A stretch of DNA of 64,000 bases from Streptomyces sp. NBC_01217 (lineage in GTDB: Bacteria; Actinomycetota; Actinomycetes; Streptomycetales; Streptomycetaceae). The DNA lies in NCBI RefSeq assembly GCF_035994185.1, contig NZ_CP108538.1:5061501-5125500 (forward strand). The letters run 5' to 3'. A program made the translations under genes and the position numbers. Below the pieces are notes generated by a model. The model was given only the letters and a program-made list of their open reading frames with translations, had not been told where the DNA came from and ran no database searches. This document shows positions 33,902 through 43,197 of this stretch, one piece after another (the stretch's first letter is position 1; each line of letters opens with the position of its first letter).

Positions 33902-34531
33902 CTATGGCAGCAGCCGCTGTTCCTTTGCCACGGCGACGGCGCCCGCGCGGGTGTCGACGCCGAGTTTGTCGTAGATGCGGCCCAGGTGGGTCTTGACCGT
34001 GGCCTCGCTGATGAACAGGGCGCGGGCGATGCCCCGGTTGCCCAGGCCCTGGGAGAGCTGGGCCAGGATGTCGAGTTCACGCTCGGTGAGGGTGGGCCGG
34101 GGGCTGCGCATCCGGGCCATGACGCGGTCGGCCACGGGCGGGAAGAGCGTCGTGCGGCCCCGGGCGGCCGAGCGGATCGCGGCGAACAGTTCCTCCGGGC
34201 GTTCGGCCTTCAGCAGATAGCCCGTGGCGCCCGCCTCGATGGCGCGGGTGATGTCGGCGTCCGTGTCGTACGTGGTGAGGACCAGCACATGGACGCCGGT
34301 GGTGGCGATGCGGCGGGTGGCCTCGACGCCGTCGATGCCCTCGCCGAGCTGGAGGTCCATCAGGACGACGTCCGGGGCGAGCTTGGCGGCCAGGGCGACG
34401 GCCTCCTCGCCGCTGCCGGCCTCGCCGACGACCTCGATGTCCGGCTCGCTGCCGAGGAGGGCGAGCAGTCCGGCGCGTACGACGGCGTGGTCGTCGCAGA
34501 GCAGGGCGCGTACGCGCGGTGTCGCGTTCAT
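33902..34531 (-). CDS. LuxR-type response regulator, SenR-like
   Basis: 209 residues. The receiver domain has acidic pair DDH, phospho-acceptor Asp in VVLMDLQLG and Lys in YLLKAERP. The NarL/FixJ helix-turn-helix is LTERELDILAQLSQGLGNRGIA followed by FISEATVKTHLGRIYDKL. The start ATG 34531 overlaps the TGA of the upstream kinase remnant (ATGA), with AAGGA before it, so it was the second gene of a two-component pair. The neighbouring HbpS-like gene suggests SenR of the S. reticuli HbpS-SenS-SenR redox system. Confidence 0.88.
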   Translation of the reverse strand: MNATPRVRALLCDDHAVVRAGLLALLGSEPDIEVVGEAGSGEEAVALAAKLAPDVVLMDLQLGEGIDGVEATRRIATTGVHVLVLTTYDTDADITRAIEAGATGYLLKAERPEELFAAIRSAARGRTTLFPPVADRVMARMRSPRPTLTERELDILAQLSQGLGNRGIARALFISEATVKTHLGRIYDKLGVDTRAGAVAVAKEQRLLP

Positions 34532-35105
34532 GCGGGGTCCTTCGGGGCGGGTGGTGACGCCGCATATGGACGAAGACCGCCGTCGCGACCGCCGCCACCG
34601 CGGGCGGGGCGAGCACCAGATTCGGGTCGAAACCCTCGGCCAGCCGCAGCTGCGCGGCGACGACGAACACGGTGAGCAGGGCGACGAGCGCGAGTGCGGC
34701 GCGCGGCGGAAGGATCCGCAGCCCGGTGTAGAACAGCGGGACCGCGCACCACGCGAAGCTCGGCGCGAGGACGACCAGCACCATCCACACCGCGACGAGC
34801 ACCCCCAGCCACACCGGGCTGCGCGGCGTCGGGCGCGAACCGAGCACGGGCCCCAGTGCGTACAGCACCGCAAGGGCGACGGACAGCGCGATGATCCACG
34901 GGGTGCGGGCCTCGCCGGGGTGCCGCAGCAGGAAGCGGGCGAGCGAGGCGCCGAGCAGCAGGAATAACGCGGCGTGCATCAGGAGTGCGAGCCATCGGGC
35001 ATCCGGGCCGCCTGCCCCGTCCCGGTCGCCTGCCCGGTCCGGCGCGCCGGCCCCGCCGGTCCGGCCCGGGACCGCGCCGGGCGCCGGTCGGGTTCGGTGC
35101 TCCAC
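34528..35105 (-). pseudogene. SenS-like sensor kinase lacking its catalytic core
   Basis: From GTG 35105, about 180 codons encode an N-terminal tail and five hydrophobic helices (LALLMHAALFLLLGASLARFL, TPWIIALSVALAVLYALG, VWLGVLVAVWMVLVVLAP, a short fourth, LALVALLTVFVVAAQL) up to VFVHM at 34563. There the expected HisKA_3 and ATPase domains are missing. A different frame supplies the last residues SPPAPKDPA and a TGA at 34528 that overlaps the regulator ATG. This pattern fits an out-of-frame internal deletion of the kinase core. Confidence 0.75.
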
Positions 35106-35320
35106 CTCGTACCCCTCGCTCCTCACCGTCAGCGGCGCTGCTGACCTGCACGGACACATCCGTCGTCGCCCCGGACGACCACCCCCGCATCAACCGATCG
35201 GCCGATGGGGCCGTCGTCCGTCCCGCGCGCCGCGTCGGGCCGGTTCGTCGACCGTACGGCGCCGGGCACGGCCGGAGGATCGATGACAGAGCCGAACGAG
35301 TTCACCTGAAGGAGCCCACC

Positions 35321-35878
35321 ATGAAGAAGCCGTCGCTGCGCACCCGCGTCCTGACCGGTGCCGTTGCCGTTGCCGCCCTCGGCGCCGGAACCTTCGGCGC
35401 CATGTCCGCCAGCGCCTCCGCCCCGGCCGCCGCACCCGCCGCAGCCGTCAGGGCCGACGCCGCGAACCGTAACCTCCAGCAGTCCACCCACCTGACCGTG
35501 GGCGCCGCCACCAGGGCCGCGCAGGCCGCGCTCGACGCAGCGAAGAAGGAGAACCAGCGCGTCTCGGTCGCCGTCGTCGACCGCAACGGCAACACCCTTG
35601 TGACGCTGCGCGGCGACGGCGCGGGACCGCAGGCGTACGAGTCGGCCGTGAAGAAGGCGTACACCGCCGTCTCCTGGAACGCCCCCACCTCCGAGCTGGC
35701 CGAGCGCCTGGAGCAGGCCCCGAACCTCAAGGACATCCCCGGCACCCTGTTCCTCGCGGGCGGCGCCCCTGTGCAGGTCAAGGGCGCCCCGGTGGCGGGC
35801 ATCGGCGTGGCCGGAGCCCCCAGCGGCGACCTCGACGAGAAGTTCGCGAAGGCCGGCATCGCCGCTCTCGCGAAGTAG
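35321..35878 (+). CDS. hbpS: Secreted haem-binding protein, HbpS/GlcG family
   Basis: 185 residues. A signal peptide ([21 protein letters not shown]) ends near ASA. The GlcG/HbpS domain follows: [67 protein letters not shown] lies nine bases before ATG 35321. In S. reticuli HbpS binds haem outside the cell and modulates the SenS kinase under redox stress. It is divergent from the senS-senR-like pair, the arrangement recalled for that system. Confidence 0.85.
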   Translation: MKKPSLRTRVLTGAVAVAALGAGTFGAMSASASAPAAAPAAAVRADAANRNLQQSTHLTVGAATRAAQAALDAAKKENQRVSVAVVDRNGNTLVTLRGDGAGPQAYESAVKKAYTAVSWNAPTSELAERLEQAPNLKDIPGTLFLAGGAPVQVKGAPVAGIGVAGAPSGDLDEKFAKAGIAALAK

Positions 35879-35933
35879 CCCCCGGCGGGCCGGCACCAGC
35901 GCATCGGGACATTTCGCGCCTAGAATCACCGGT

Positions 35934-37424
35934 GTGGATCAGCGAACACCCGTACGCCACATGGCCCGCACGACCCGCGCTGCCGCCCTCGCCCTGCTGG
36001 TCCTGACGGCCTCCACCGGCTGCACCGGCGACACCGGCGGCGTCGAGGGCACCCCCGGCGCCGCCGGTCTGCGCGATCCGTACTTCCCCAGGCTCGGCAA
36101 CGGCGGTTACGACGTCACGCACTACGACCTCGCCCTCGACGTCGACCCGGCCGCCCACCACCTGCGCGCCACCGCCACGATCACCGCGCGCGCCACCCAG
36201 GACCTCAGCTCCTTCAACCTCGACCTCGCCGGGCTCACGGTGCGCTCGGCGAGCGTCGAGGACCGCCCGGCCGCCGTCAACCGGGCGGGCCACGAGCTGA
36301 CGCTGCGCCCCGACGCCGGGATCGAGAACCGGCTCCACAAGGGCAGGACGTTCCGTACGGTCGTCAGCTACTCCGGCTTCCCGCAGACCCTCACCGACCC
36401 CGACAAGTCGAAGGAGGGCTGGCTGAGGACCGCGGACGGATCGGTCGCGCTCGGTGAACCGACCGGCTCCATGACCTGGTTCCCCGGCAACAACCACCCG
36501 AGCGACAAGGCGTCGTACGACATCACCGTCACCGTTCCCAAGGGCCTGACAGCCGTCTCCAACGGCGAGCTGGCATCCCGCACGACCGCGGGCGACACCA
36601 CCACGTACCACTGGCACACCGCCGAACCGATGGCGAGCTATCTGGCGACGGTCGCCATCGGCCGCTTCGACACGAAGGCATCGAAGGCATCGAAGGCGTC
36701 AGAGGCATCAAGGGCGTCAAGGGCGTCAGAGGCGTCGAAGGAGTCAAAGACCCCGGACGGCATCACGGTGTTCACCGCCGCGGACCCGCAGGTGGCGGCG
36801 GACAGCGCGCGGATTCTCGCCCGGGTCCCCGAGATCGTGGCCTGGGAGGCGGAACGTTTCGGCCCGTACCCCTTCTCCACCACGGGTGCGATCATCGGGC
36901 GCCCCGGAGACGCCGGGTATGCGCTGGAGACCCAGAACCGGCCGTTCTTCCCCGGGACCCCGGATGCCGTGCTGCTCGTCCACGAGATGGCCCACCAGTG
37001 GTTCGGCGACTCCGTCACGCCCGAGAGCTGGCGGGACATGTGGCTCAACGAGGGCTTCGCGACCTATGCGGAGTGGCTGTGGGAGGACGACCAGGAGGGC
37101 AGTCCGGTCCAGGACCACTTCGACGCCGCCTTCGCCGACGACGACAACTGGGCCTTTCCGCCCGCAGATCCGCCGACGGCCGCGGACATCTCAAAGGCCC
37201 CGGTGTACGCGCGCGGGGCGATGGTCATCCACAGGATCAGGCAGGCTGTGGACGACGACGAGCGTTTCTTCGCGATCGTCAGGGGCTGGACGAAGGCCCA
37301 CCGGCACGGCAACGCGTCGACCGCCGACTTCACCGCCTATGTGGAGAAGGCGACCGGTCAGGATCTGACGGAGCTGTGGGACACCTGGCTGTACGGCGGG
37401 AGCCGGCCCGCCCCGGAGGGCTGA
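35934..37424 (+). CDS. M1-family zinc aminopeptidase, lipoprotein
   Basis: 496 residues. A lipobox LTASTGC suggests membrane anchoring outside the cell. The zinc site is His350-Glu351-x-x-His354 in VHEMAHQW with Glu373 in LNEGFATY. The aminopeptidase GXMEN-type loop is altered ([12 protein letters not shown]). A Ser/Ala/Lys repeat insert lies near residues 248-272. The start is GTG 35934, probably leaderless because TAGAAT (35921-35926) is seven bases upstream; ATG 35961 is an alternative. The C-terminal ERAP-like domain is short. Confidence 0.88.
   Translation: MDQRTPVRHMARTTRAAALALLVLTASTGCTGDTGGVEGTPGAAGLRDPYFPRLGNGGYDVTHYDLALDVDPAAHHLRATATITARATQDLSSFNLDLAGLTVRSASVEDRPAAVNRAGHELTLRPDAGIENRLHKGRTFRTVVSYSGFPQTLTDPDKSKEGWLRTADGSVALGEPTGSMTWFPGNNHPSDKASYDITVTVPKGLTAVSNGELASRTTAGDTTTYHWHTAEPMASYLATVAIGRFDTKASKASKASEASRASRASEASKESKTPDGITVFTAADPQVAADSARILARVPEIVAWEAERFGPYPFSTTGAIIGRPGDAGYALETQNRPFFPGTPDAVLLVHEMAHQWFGDSVTPESWRDMWLNEGFATYAEWLWEDDQEGSPVQDHFDAAFADDDNWAFPPADPPTAADISKAPVYARGAMVIHRIRQAVDDDERFFAIVRGWTKAHRHGNASTADFTAYVEKATGQDLTELWDTWLYGGSRPAPEG
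36675..36749 (+). repeat. Nine-base tandem repeats inside the M1 gene
   Basis: Eight nine-base units of the form AAGGCATCG encode KAS/EAS/RAS triplets. They form a flexible charged linker. Copy-number change would keep the frame. Confidence 0.85.
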
Positions 37425-37452
37425 CCGGCTCCCGCAGGCCCCGCTGCCGGGA

Positions 37453-39033
37453 CTACTTCACGTTGACGCCGCTCCAGGCCGCGTCGACGGCCGCGAGCTC
37501 GGCGCTGTCCGCCCCGTACAGGTCGGTCGCCGCCTGCTCGGTCGCCGTGCGGGCGGCCGCGTAGTCGGTGGTCGATGTCATGTACTCGGACAGTGCCTTG
37601 TACCAGATCTGGACGGCCTTGTCCCGGCCGATGCCGGTGACCGTGGAGCCGTCGATGGTCGGGGAGTCGTAGTCGACGCCGTTGATCGTCTTCGCGCCGC
37701 TGCCCTCCGACAGCAGGTAGAAGAAGTGGTTGGCGACGCCGGAGGAGTAGTGCACATCGAGGTCGCCGACGCTGCTGTCCCAGTAGTCCGCGGAGCCGCC
37801 GTCCTTGCTCGGCCGGTCCATGTAGCGCAGCGGAGTGCCGTCGCCGTTGATGTCGATCTTCTCGCCGATGAGGTAGTCGCCGGCGTCCGTGCTGTTGTCG
37901 GCGGCGAACTCCACGGAGGTGCCGAGGATGTCGCTGGTCGCCTCGTTGAGGCCGCCGGACTCGCCGACGTAGTCGAGGTCGGCGGTGGAAGCGGTCAGGC
38001 CGTGGCTCATCTCGTGGCCCGCGACGTCGAGCGCGGTCAGCGCGCTCTTGTTGTCGGCGCCGTCGCCGTACGTCATGCAGAAGCAGCTGTCGTCCCAGAA
38101 CGCGTTGACGTACGCGTCGCCGTAGTGGACCCGCGAGTACGCGGCTTTGCCGTCACCGGCGATGCCGTCGCGGCCGAACGCCGACTTGTAGAAGTCCCAG
38201 GTCTTCGCGGCGCCGTAGGCGGCGTCGACCGCGGCGGTCTGGCGGTCGTCGCCGGTGCCGTCGCCCCAGGTGTCGTCGTCGTCCGTGACGAGGTCGCCGG
38301 TGCCGCTCTCGCCCTGGTTGAGGTCGTAGGTCCTGTGGCCGCCGCGGTCGCCGTCGGTCAGCTCGAATCCGGACCCGGCCGCTGTGGTCGTGAGGTCGAC
38401 CTGGCCGCTGTACTGGCTGTGGCCGACGCCGGTCTCGATCGCCTCGTAGCTCTGGAGCTTCCTGCCGGTGATCGCGTCGGTGATGATGTGCAGCCTGCTG
38501 GGCGTGCCGTCCTGCTGCACCCCGGTCTTCACCGTCTCGATGGCGAGGGCGGGCTTTTTGCCGCCCGCCCAGATCACCTTGCGGCCGCTTGCCGCGGTTT
38601 TGATCCTCGCCGTCGTCGACGGCACGGATATCCGGGCCTTCGCCGCCCTGGTGACGCTCTTGAGTTTTCCGCCGCGGGCGGTGTGGGTGACGAGGTCGCC
38701 GCCGATGACCGGGAGTCCGGCGTAGGTGCGCTCGTAGCGGGTGTGGACGGTGCCGTCGGCGTCCTTGATCACATCGCGGGCGATCAGCTTCTCCCGGCTG
38801 CCGAGCCCGAGGGCCTCGGCGGTCGAAGAGGCGTCGGACTGTGCCGACTTGATGGCGGCGGTGCGCTGCGGGGCGCTGTTCGCGCCGAAGGACACGGCGC
38901 TGCGATTGGCGGAGGAACCGTCAGTTCCATGGTCGGGGGCGGCGTTTGCCGCACCGCTCTGGACACCGACGACGACCATCGCGGCCACGGCGGCCAGGGC
39001 TGCGGCGCGACGGGTGTTCATGTGGGGGGTCAT
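37453..39033 (-). CDS. Secreted M4 (thermolysin-like) neutral metalloprotease
   Basis: 526 residues: signal peptide (RRAAALAAVAAMVVVGVQSGA), FTP and PepSY-type propeptide (about 45-200) and catalytic domain. The zinc motif is GHEMSHG with Glu in GGLNEATSD. The C-terminal helical M4 domain ends in ...VDAAWSGVNVK with no PPC or other extension. The start ATG 39033 has GGAGA upstream. It degrades external protein as part of the saprophytic secretome. Confidence 0.93.
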   Translation of the reverse strand: MTPHMNTRRAAALAAVAAMVVVGVQSGAANAAPDHGTDGSSANRSAVSFGANSAPQRTAAIKSAQSDASSTAEALGLGSREKLIARDVIKDADGTVHTRYERTYAGLPVIGGDLVTHTARGGKLKSVTRAAKARISVPSTTARIKTAASGRKVIWAGGKKPALAIETVKTGVQQDGTPSRLHIITDAITGRKLQSYEAIETGVGHSQYSGQVDLTTTAAGSGFELTDGDRGGHRTYDLNQGESGTGDLVTDDDDTWGDGTGDDRQTAAVDAAYGAAKTWDFYKSAFGRDGIAGDGKAAYSRVHYGDAYVNAFWDDSCFCMTYGDGADNKSALTALDVAGHEMSHGLTASTADLDYVGESGGLNEATSDILGTSVEFAADNSTDAGDYLIGEKIDINGDGTPLRYMDRPSKDGGSADYWDSSVGDLDVHYSSGVANHFFYLLSEGSGAKTINGVDYDSPTIDGSTVTGIGRDKAVQIWYKALSEYMTSTTDYAAARTATEQAATDLYGADSAELAAVDAAWSGVNVK

Positions 39034-39205
39034 GCGTTCTCCGTTGCTCGTTCCGTGGGGGGTTACGAGCGGAGAGCGTGCCACCGGATGAATGAAATTG
39101 ACGGTGTACTAACAAATGCCTCACATTTTTTTGACCACTTCTTGTCCGAATGGGATGCGCTTATGTCCGCTATTCGGCGGCGCGAAGACGACGGGCGGCA
39201 GACAG

Positions 39206-39248
39206 CCGGGAGCCCCCGGCCGCAGGAGATGCGGTCGGGGGCTCCCGG
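39206..39248 (-). terminator. Terminator after terD
   Basis: Perfect 13-base arms (39206-39218, 39236-39248) with a 17-base loop lie 17 bases past the terD stop. Confidence 0.85.
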
Positions 39249-39264
39249 TGTGCGGGAGTTGACG

Positions 39265-39840
39265 TCAGAGGTTGACGCCGAAGTCCTGCGCGATGCCGCG
39301 CAGGCCCGAGGCGTAACCCTGGCCGACCGCGCGGAACTTCCACTCCGCGCCGTTGCGGTAGAGCTCGCCGAAGACCATGGCGGTCTCGGTGGCGGCGTCC
39401 TCGCTCAGGTCGTAGCGGGCGAGCTCGGTGCCGCCGGCCTGGTTGATGATGCGGATGAACGCGTTGCGCACCTGGCCGAAGTTCTGGCTGCGGGTCTCGG
39501 CGTCGTAGATCGAGACCGGGAAGACGATCTTGTCGACGTCGGCCGGCAGGCCCGCCAGGTTGACGTTGATCTGCTCGTCGTCACCCTCGCCCTGGCCCGT
39601 GACGTTGTCACCGGTGTGGACGATGGTCTGGTCCGGCGTCGACTTGTTGTTGAAGAAGACGAAGTGGCCGTCGGAGACGACCTTGCCGGCCGGGTTGACC
39701 GCGATCGCCGAGGCGTCGAGGTCGAAGTCGGTGCCGGTGGTGGTGCGGACGTCCCAGCCGAGGCCGACCGTGACGGCGGTCAGGCCCGGGGCCTCCTTGG
39801 TGAGCGAGACGTTGCCGCCCTTGGACAGGCTTACAGCCAT
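39265..39840 (-). CDS. terD: TerD-family tellurium-resistance/calcium-binding protein
   Basis: 191 residues, starting [20 protein letters not shown]. Calcium-site residues are in [11 protein letters not shown] and later in NFGQVRNAF. The family is linked to stress response and, in S. coelicolor, to development. It is a single gene here with no terB or terC beside it. Confidence 0.95.
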   Translation of the reverse strand: MAVSLSKGGNVSLTKEAPGLTAVTVGLGWDVRTTTGTDFDLDASAIAVNPAGKVVSDGHFVFFNNKSTPDQTIVHTGDNVTGQGEGDDEQINVNLAGLPADVDKIVFPVSIYDAETRSQNFGQVRNAFIRIINQAGGTELARYDLSEDAATETAMVFGELYRNGAEWKFRAVGQGYASGLRGIAQDFGVNL

Positions 39841-40023
39841 GGGAAGTCCCTTTCATCGTCGGGTGCGGGCTTCATGTCATCACGAAGCTACCGTCACACG
39901 TCATAACGCGGGCAGGGGACCGGGAGGTTCCTGGTCCCTTTACTTTCTTTACCGAAATCCCCCGGTCGGACGGGCGCACGGATACGCAAAACAAGGTGAC
40001 GAACACGGTGTGGGCCGGGGAAC

Positions 40024-40458
40024 ATGGGTGTCATGTCCGGGCCCTATGTCATCCGCGGTTCGGTCTCCCTGCCGGAGGCCGAGCTCATGTGGCGTTTCTC
40101 GCGGTCCTCCGGGCCCGGCGGGCAGCACGTCAACACCAGCGACTCCCAGGTGGAGCTCCGCTTCGACCTCGCGGCGACCGAGTCGCTGCCCGAGGTGTGG
40201 AAGGAGCGGGCTCTCCAGCGCCTGGAGAGCAGGCTCGTGGGCGGCGTGATCGCGGTACGGGCGTCCGAGCACCGCTCCCAGTGGCGCAACCGCGAGACGG
40301 CCCTGGTCCGTCTCGCCTCCCTCCTGGCCGAGGCCACGGCGCCGCCGCCCAGGCCGCGCCGCAAGACCCGGATCCCGCGCGGCATCAACGAGCGCCGCCT
40401 GCGCGAAAAGAAGCAACGCGGCGAAACGAAACGCGGCCGCACAGGCCGCGACTGGTAA
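40024..40458 (+). CDS. arfB: Peptide chain release-factor-like protein, ArfB (YaeJ) family
   Basis: 144 residues from ATG 40024 (ATG 40033 also possible). The GGQ catalytic motif is in SGPGGQHVNTSDSQVELRF. The C-terminal tail is strongly basic (KTRIPRGINERRLREKKQR), which in ArfB enters the empty mRNA channel of stalled ribosomes. It lacks the codon-recognition domains of RF1/RF2. Its role is peptidyl-tRNA hydrolysis in ribosome rescue. Confidence 0.88.
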   Translation: MGVMSGPYVIRGSVSLPEAELMWRFSRSSGPGGQHVNTSDSQVELRFDLAATESLPEVWKERALQRLESRLVGGVIAVRASEHRSQWRNRETALVRLASLLAEATAPPPRPRRKTRIPRGINERRLREKKQRGETKRGRTGRDW

Positions 40459-40502
40459 CCCCGCGCACTCCCTGTACGTGCCCCCGCGCGAAGCCGCGTG
40501 CC

Positions 40503-41009
40503 TCACCCCAGTTGCCGGTACCGGCCCCGGAAGTACGTCAGCGGTGAGCCGTCGCCGCTCGGCAGGGACGCGCTCAGCACCCGGGCGACCACCAGTGTGT
40601 GGTCGCCCGCCAGAACGCGTTGCTCGGTGCGGCACTCCAGTGTGGCCAGTGCGCCTCCGACCAGTGGGGCGTGGCTGATCTCGCCCCGCGTGTAAGGGAT
40701 GTCCTCGAACAGCAGTCGGTCGCTGATCCGGCCCTTCATCGCGAAGCGTCCGGCGATGTGCCGCTGGCTCTCGGCGAGTACGGAGACCGCCCACAGCGGC
40801 TGTTCCGACAGCAGGTCGTCCATCCGTGAGTCGTTGCGCAGACTGACCATGACCAGGGGCGGGTCCAGCGACACCGACATGAAGGCGGTCGCCGTCATGC
40901 CGACGTCCTCACCGCGCCCGTTCTCGTCCAGCGGCGGCTCCTCGGCGGTGATCAGCACGACTCCGGCGGCCAGCCGGGCGAGGGCGCCTCGGAACTCATC
41001 GTTGCTCAC
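40503..41009 (-). CDS. Flavin reductase-like FMN-binding protein
   Basis: 168 residues with the flavin reductase split-barrel fold: ALARLAAGVVLITAEEP, MTATAFMSVSLDPPLVMVSL (FMN contact) and TLECRTEQRVLAGDHTLVVARV. It usually supplies reduced flavin to a monooxygenase; no partner is nearby. The start is GTG 41009, placed where the family begins, but its ribosome-binding site is poor (GAGGG abuts the codon). Confidence 0.85.
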   Translation of the reverse strand: MSNDEFRGALARLAAGVVLITAEEPPLDENGRGEDVGMTATAFMSVSLDPPLVMVSLRNDSRMDDLLSEQPLWAVSVLAESQRHIAGRFAMKGRISDRLLFEDIPYTRGEISHAPLVGGALATLECRTEQRVLAGDHTLVVARVLSASLPSGDGSPLTYFRGRYRQLG

Positions 41010-41259
41010 CCCCTCAGCATGGGGGATGGGCTCGGAACGCGGGGAGGGTGGCTTTGTCTGCAACACATCGGGCACGCTAGCCGCGCGCGGCATGCCGTCG
41101 CATCGGGCCAGGGGACCAGCCGGGTCCTAGGACCCGCGGTCCACGGCGACCACGGTCCGCCGAAGCCCGTCCCGCGGCCCGGCACTGCAACGTACGGATT
41201 TGCGTTCAAGAAAAGGACGGACCGCACCTGCACGGCACTTGAGCCCCTTCATCATCTGT

Positions 41260-41275
41260 TGTGACTTGAGTCACA
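41260..41275. promoter_or_regulatory. Crp-type site upstream of cdgB
   Basis: TGTGACTTGAGTCACA is a perfect TGTGA-N6-TCACA palindrome, the consensus for Crp in bacteria including streptomycetes. It lies about 130 bases upstream of the diguanylate cyclase start. Confidence 0.65.
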
Positions 41276-41290
41276 GAGTGCAATATTTGC

Positions 41291-41303
41291 TGACCCTGTG
41301 TAC
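41291..41303. promoter_or_regulatory. BldD box-like site upstream of cdgB
   Basis: TGACCCTGTGTAC matches 12 of 13 positions of the BldD consensus TNACNC(A/T)GNGTNA. BldD represses GGDEF genes, including cdgB, in S. coelicolor. The Crp-type site lies 16 bases away. The rest of 41010-41401 shows no gene. Confidence 0.65.
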
Positions 41304-41401
41304 CGGCTGCACAGCTCACTGTGATTCAGTGGCCGTGACACTGAAGCAAGTACGTCGATATGAAACCTGGAGTGCTGTCGAGGTCTCGGGGAGTGCGAGC
41401 A

Positions 41402-43045
41402 ATGGAGGCCGAGTCGGAGCCGTACGTCCGTCTTGCGACGATGCGGCAGCTGCACCAGGCCGTCGCCGATCTCAACACGGCGCGGAGCCTGGCCGACACA
41501 CTGCAGACCGTGGCCGACGGAATCGTCGCCGGCCTCGGCTATGAGCTTGCCTGCGTGAACCTGGTCCGTCCCGACGGCGATCTCGTCGTCGCCGCCTTCG
41601 CCGGAAACACCGCCGCGGAAGCCCTCATCACCGGCCGTGTCGGCTCGCGCACCTCCTGGGACCGCAGGCTTTTGATGGGTGAGGCCTGGGACGACCTGCG
41701 CTTCATACCGCACACCGACGGCTGGGTCCTCCTCGACGACGACGTACCGCAGTGGCACACCGAGGGCCCCGAACCCCGCTTCGAGGACGAGTGGCACCCC
41801 GAGGACCGCCTCTACGCCCCGATGTACGCGTCGGGCTGCGGCCGCGATCTTCTGGGCGTCATATCCGTCGACCGCCCGCGCAACGGCCGCCGCCCCGGCG
41901 CCTGGGGCCGTGAGGCGCTCCAGATGTACGCATCGCAGGCGGCCATTGCGATCAGCAACGCCCGGCTGCGAGCAAACATGCAGCGCGCCCTGGTCCGGCT
42001 GGAGCGCGAACAGCAGGCGCTGCGGGCCAGCGAGGAGTCCTTCCGCCAGGCCTTCGAGTACGCCCCCAGCGGCATGGCCATAGCCGAGATGGGCGGCGAC
42101 CAGCACGGCCGGCTGCTGCGCACCAACGACGCCCTGTGCCGGCTGCTCGGCCGCCCCGCCTCCGTACTGCGCCGCTACTCCTTCGCCGACCTCGTCCACC
42201 CCGAGGACGTCGGCACCCTGCTGCGCACCTCCGCCGAGGGCGGCCGCGCCGAGCTGCGGCTGGGGCGCAGGGACGGCACGTACCTCTGGGTCTCGCTGCG
42301 CAACTCCGTCGTCGCCGACACCGCGGACGGCCCGCGCTTCCTGCTCACCCACGTCGAGGACATAGAGGAGCGCAAGCGCCACGAGCTGCATCTCGCGCAC
42401 CGCGCCTCGCACGACGCGCTCACCGGCCTGCCCAACAGCGCCGAGCTGCGCGCGCGGCTCAGTGCGCGGCTCTGCGAGCGCCCGCACTCGGTGGCCACCA
42501 CCGCGGTCGAGGCGCTGGACGCGGCCTACGGCGCCCTCGACGATCAGGACACGCGCACGCACGGCTACGACGTGGACACGGCGCCCGGCGGGCCGTACGA
42601 CCACCATGTCCATTCCGTCGCACCCGACACCGAGCACGACGACGGATCCAAGGGCCCCGCGGTCCTCTTCTGCGACCTCGACGGCTTCAAGTCGATCAAC
42701 GACCGTTTCGGCCACCACACCGGAGACGCCGTGCTGATCGAGGTCGCCCGCCGCCTCACCACCTGTGTCCGCGACGGCGACACCGTCGCCCGGCTCGGGG
42801 GTGACGAATTCGTCGTCCTCGCCGACGGGCTCGGCGCCGCAGACGCCGCGGACCTGGCCGTACGCCTACGAAACGCCATCATTCCGCCCATTCGGGTCGA
42901 CGGCCGGGCGGTGCGCGTCGGGGCGAGCTTCGGCATCGGCTGGGCCGCCTGCGGCATGACCGCCGAAGAGGTGCTGCGCTCCGCGGACCAGCGGATGTAC
43001 GTGGAGAAGCGGTCCCGGTCGAAGGTTCACCGCAGGGCCGGCTGA
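41402..43045 (+). CDS. cdgB: Diguanylate cyclase, GAF-PAS-GGDEF (CdgB-like)
   Basis: 547 residues from ATG 41402 (GGGGAG upstream). A GAF domain (about 12-190) is followed by a short coiled segment (NMQRALVRLEREQQALRASEE), a PAS/PAC domain (about 210-325) and a GGDEF domain. The active loop RLGGDEF and the inhibitory I-site RDGD five residues before it are intact, so c-di-GMP synthesis with feedback inhibition is expected. A roughly 55-residue Asp/His-rich insert splits the first part of the GGDEF fold. c-di-GMP controls development through BldD. S. coelicolor CdgB is the recalled match. Confidence 0.88.
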   Translation: MEAESEPYVRLATMRQLHQAVADLNTARSLADTLQTVADGIVAGLGYELACVNLVRPDGDLVVAAFAGNTAAEALITGRVGSRTSWDRRLLMGEAWDDLRFIPHTDGWVLLDDDVPQWHTEGPEPRFEDEWHPEDRLYAPMYASGCGRDLLGVISVDRPRNGRRPGAWGREALQMYASQAAIAISNARLRANMQRALVRLEREQQALRASEESFRQAFEYAPSGMAIAEMGGDQHGRLLRTNDALCRLLGRPASVLRRYSFADLVHPEDVGTLLRTSAEGGRAELRLGRRDGTYLWVSLRNSVVADTADGPRFLLTHVEDIEERKRHELHLAHRASHDALTGLPNSAELRARLSARLCERPHSVATTAVEALDAAYGALDDQDTRTHGYDVDTAPGGPYDHHVHSVAPDTEHDDGSKGPAVLFCDLDGFKSINDRFGHHTGDAVLIEVARRLTTCVRDGDTVARLGGDEFVVLADGLGAADAADLAVRLRNAIIPPIRVDGRAVRVGASFGIGWAACGMTAEEVLRSADQRMYVEKRSRSKVHRRAG

Positions 43046-43197
43046 CGTTCAGGACAGTGCCGTTCCCATGTCCCGTCCCTGTCCCAGGACGTGCGACGGC
43101 AATTCTTGGTGTGGTCCGTTCGGGGTAGGCTCGGCCGGTCGGCCACGGCTGGCGAAACACGGCGACGGCTGGCGACATGGTGAGGAGTGACCCAGGG

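Noticed and set aside
37726..39906. A 726-codon plus-strand frame opposite the M4 protease and terD
   Set aside because: Antisense to two clear genes; Val/Gly/Ala-rich translation only.
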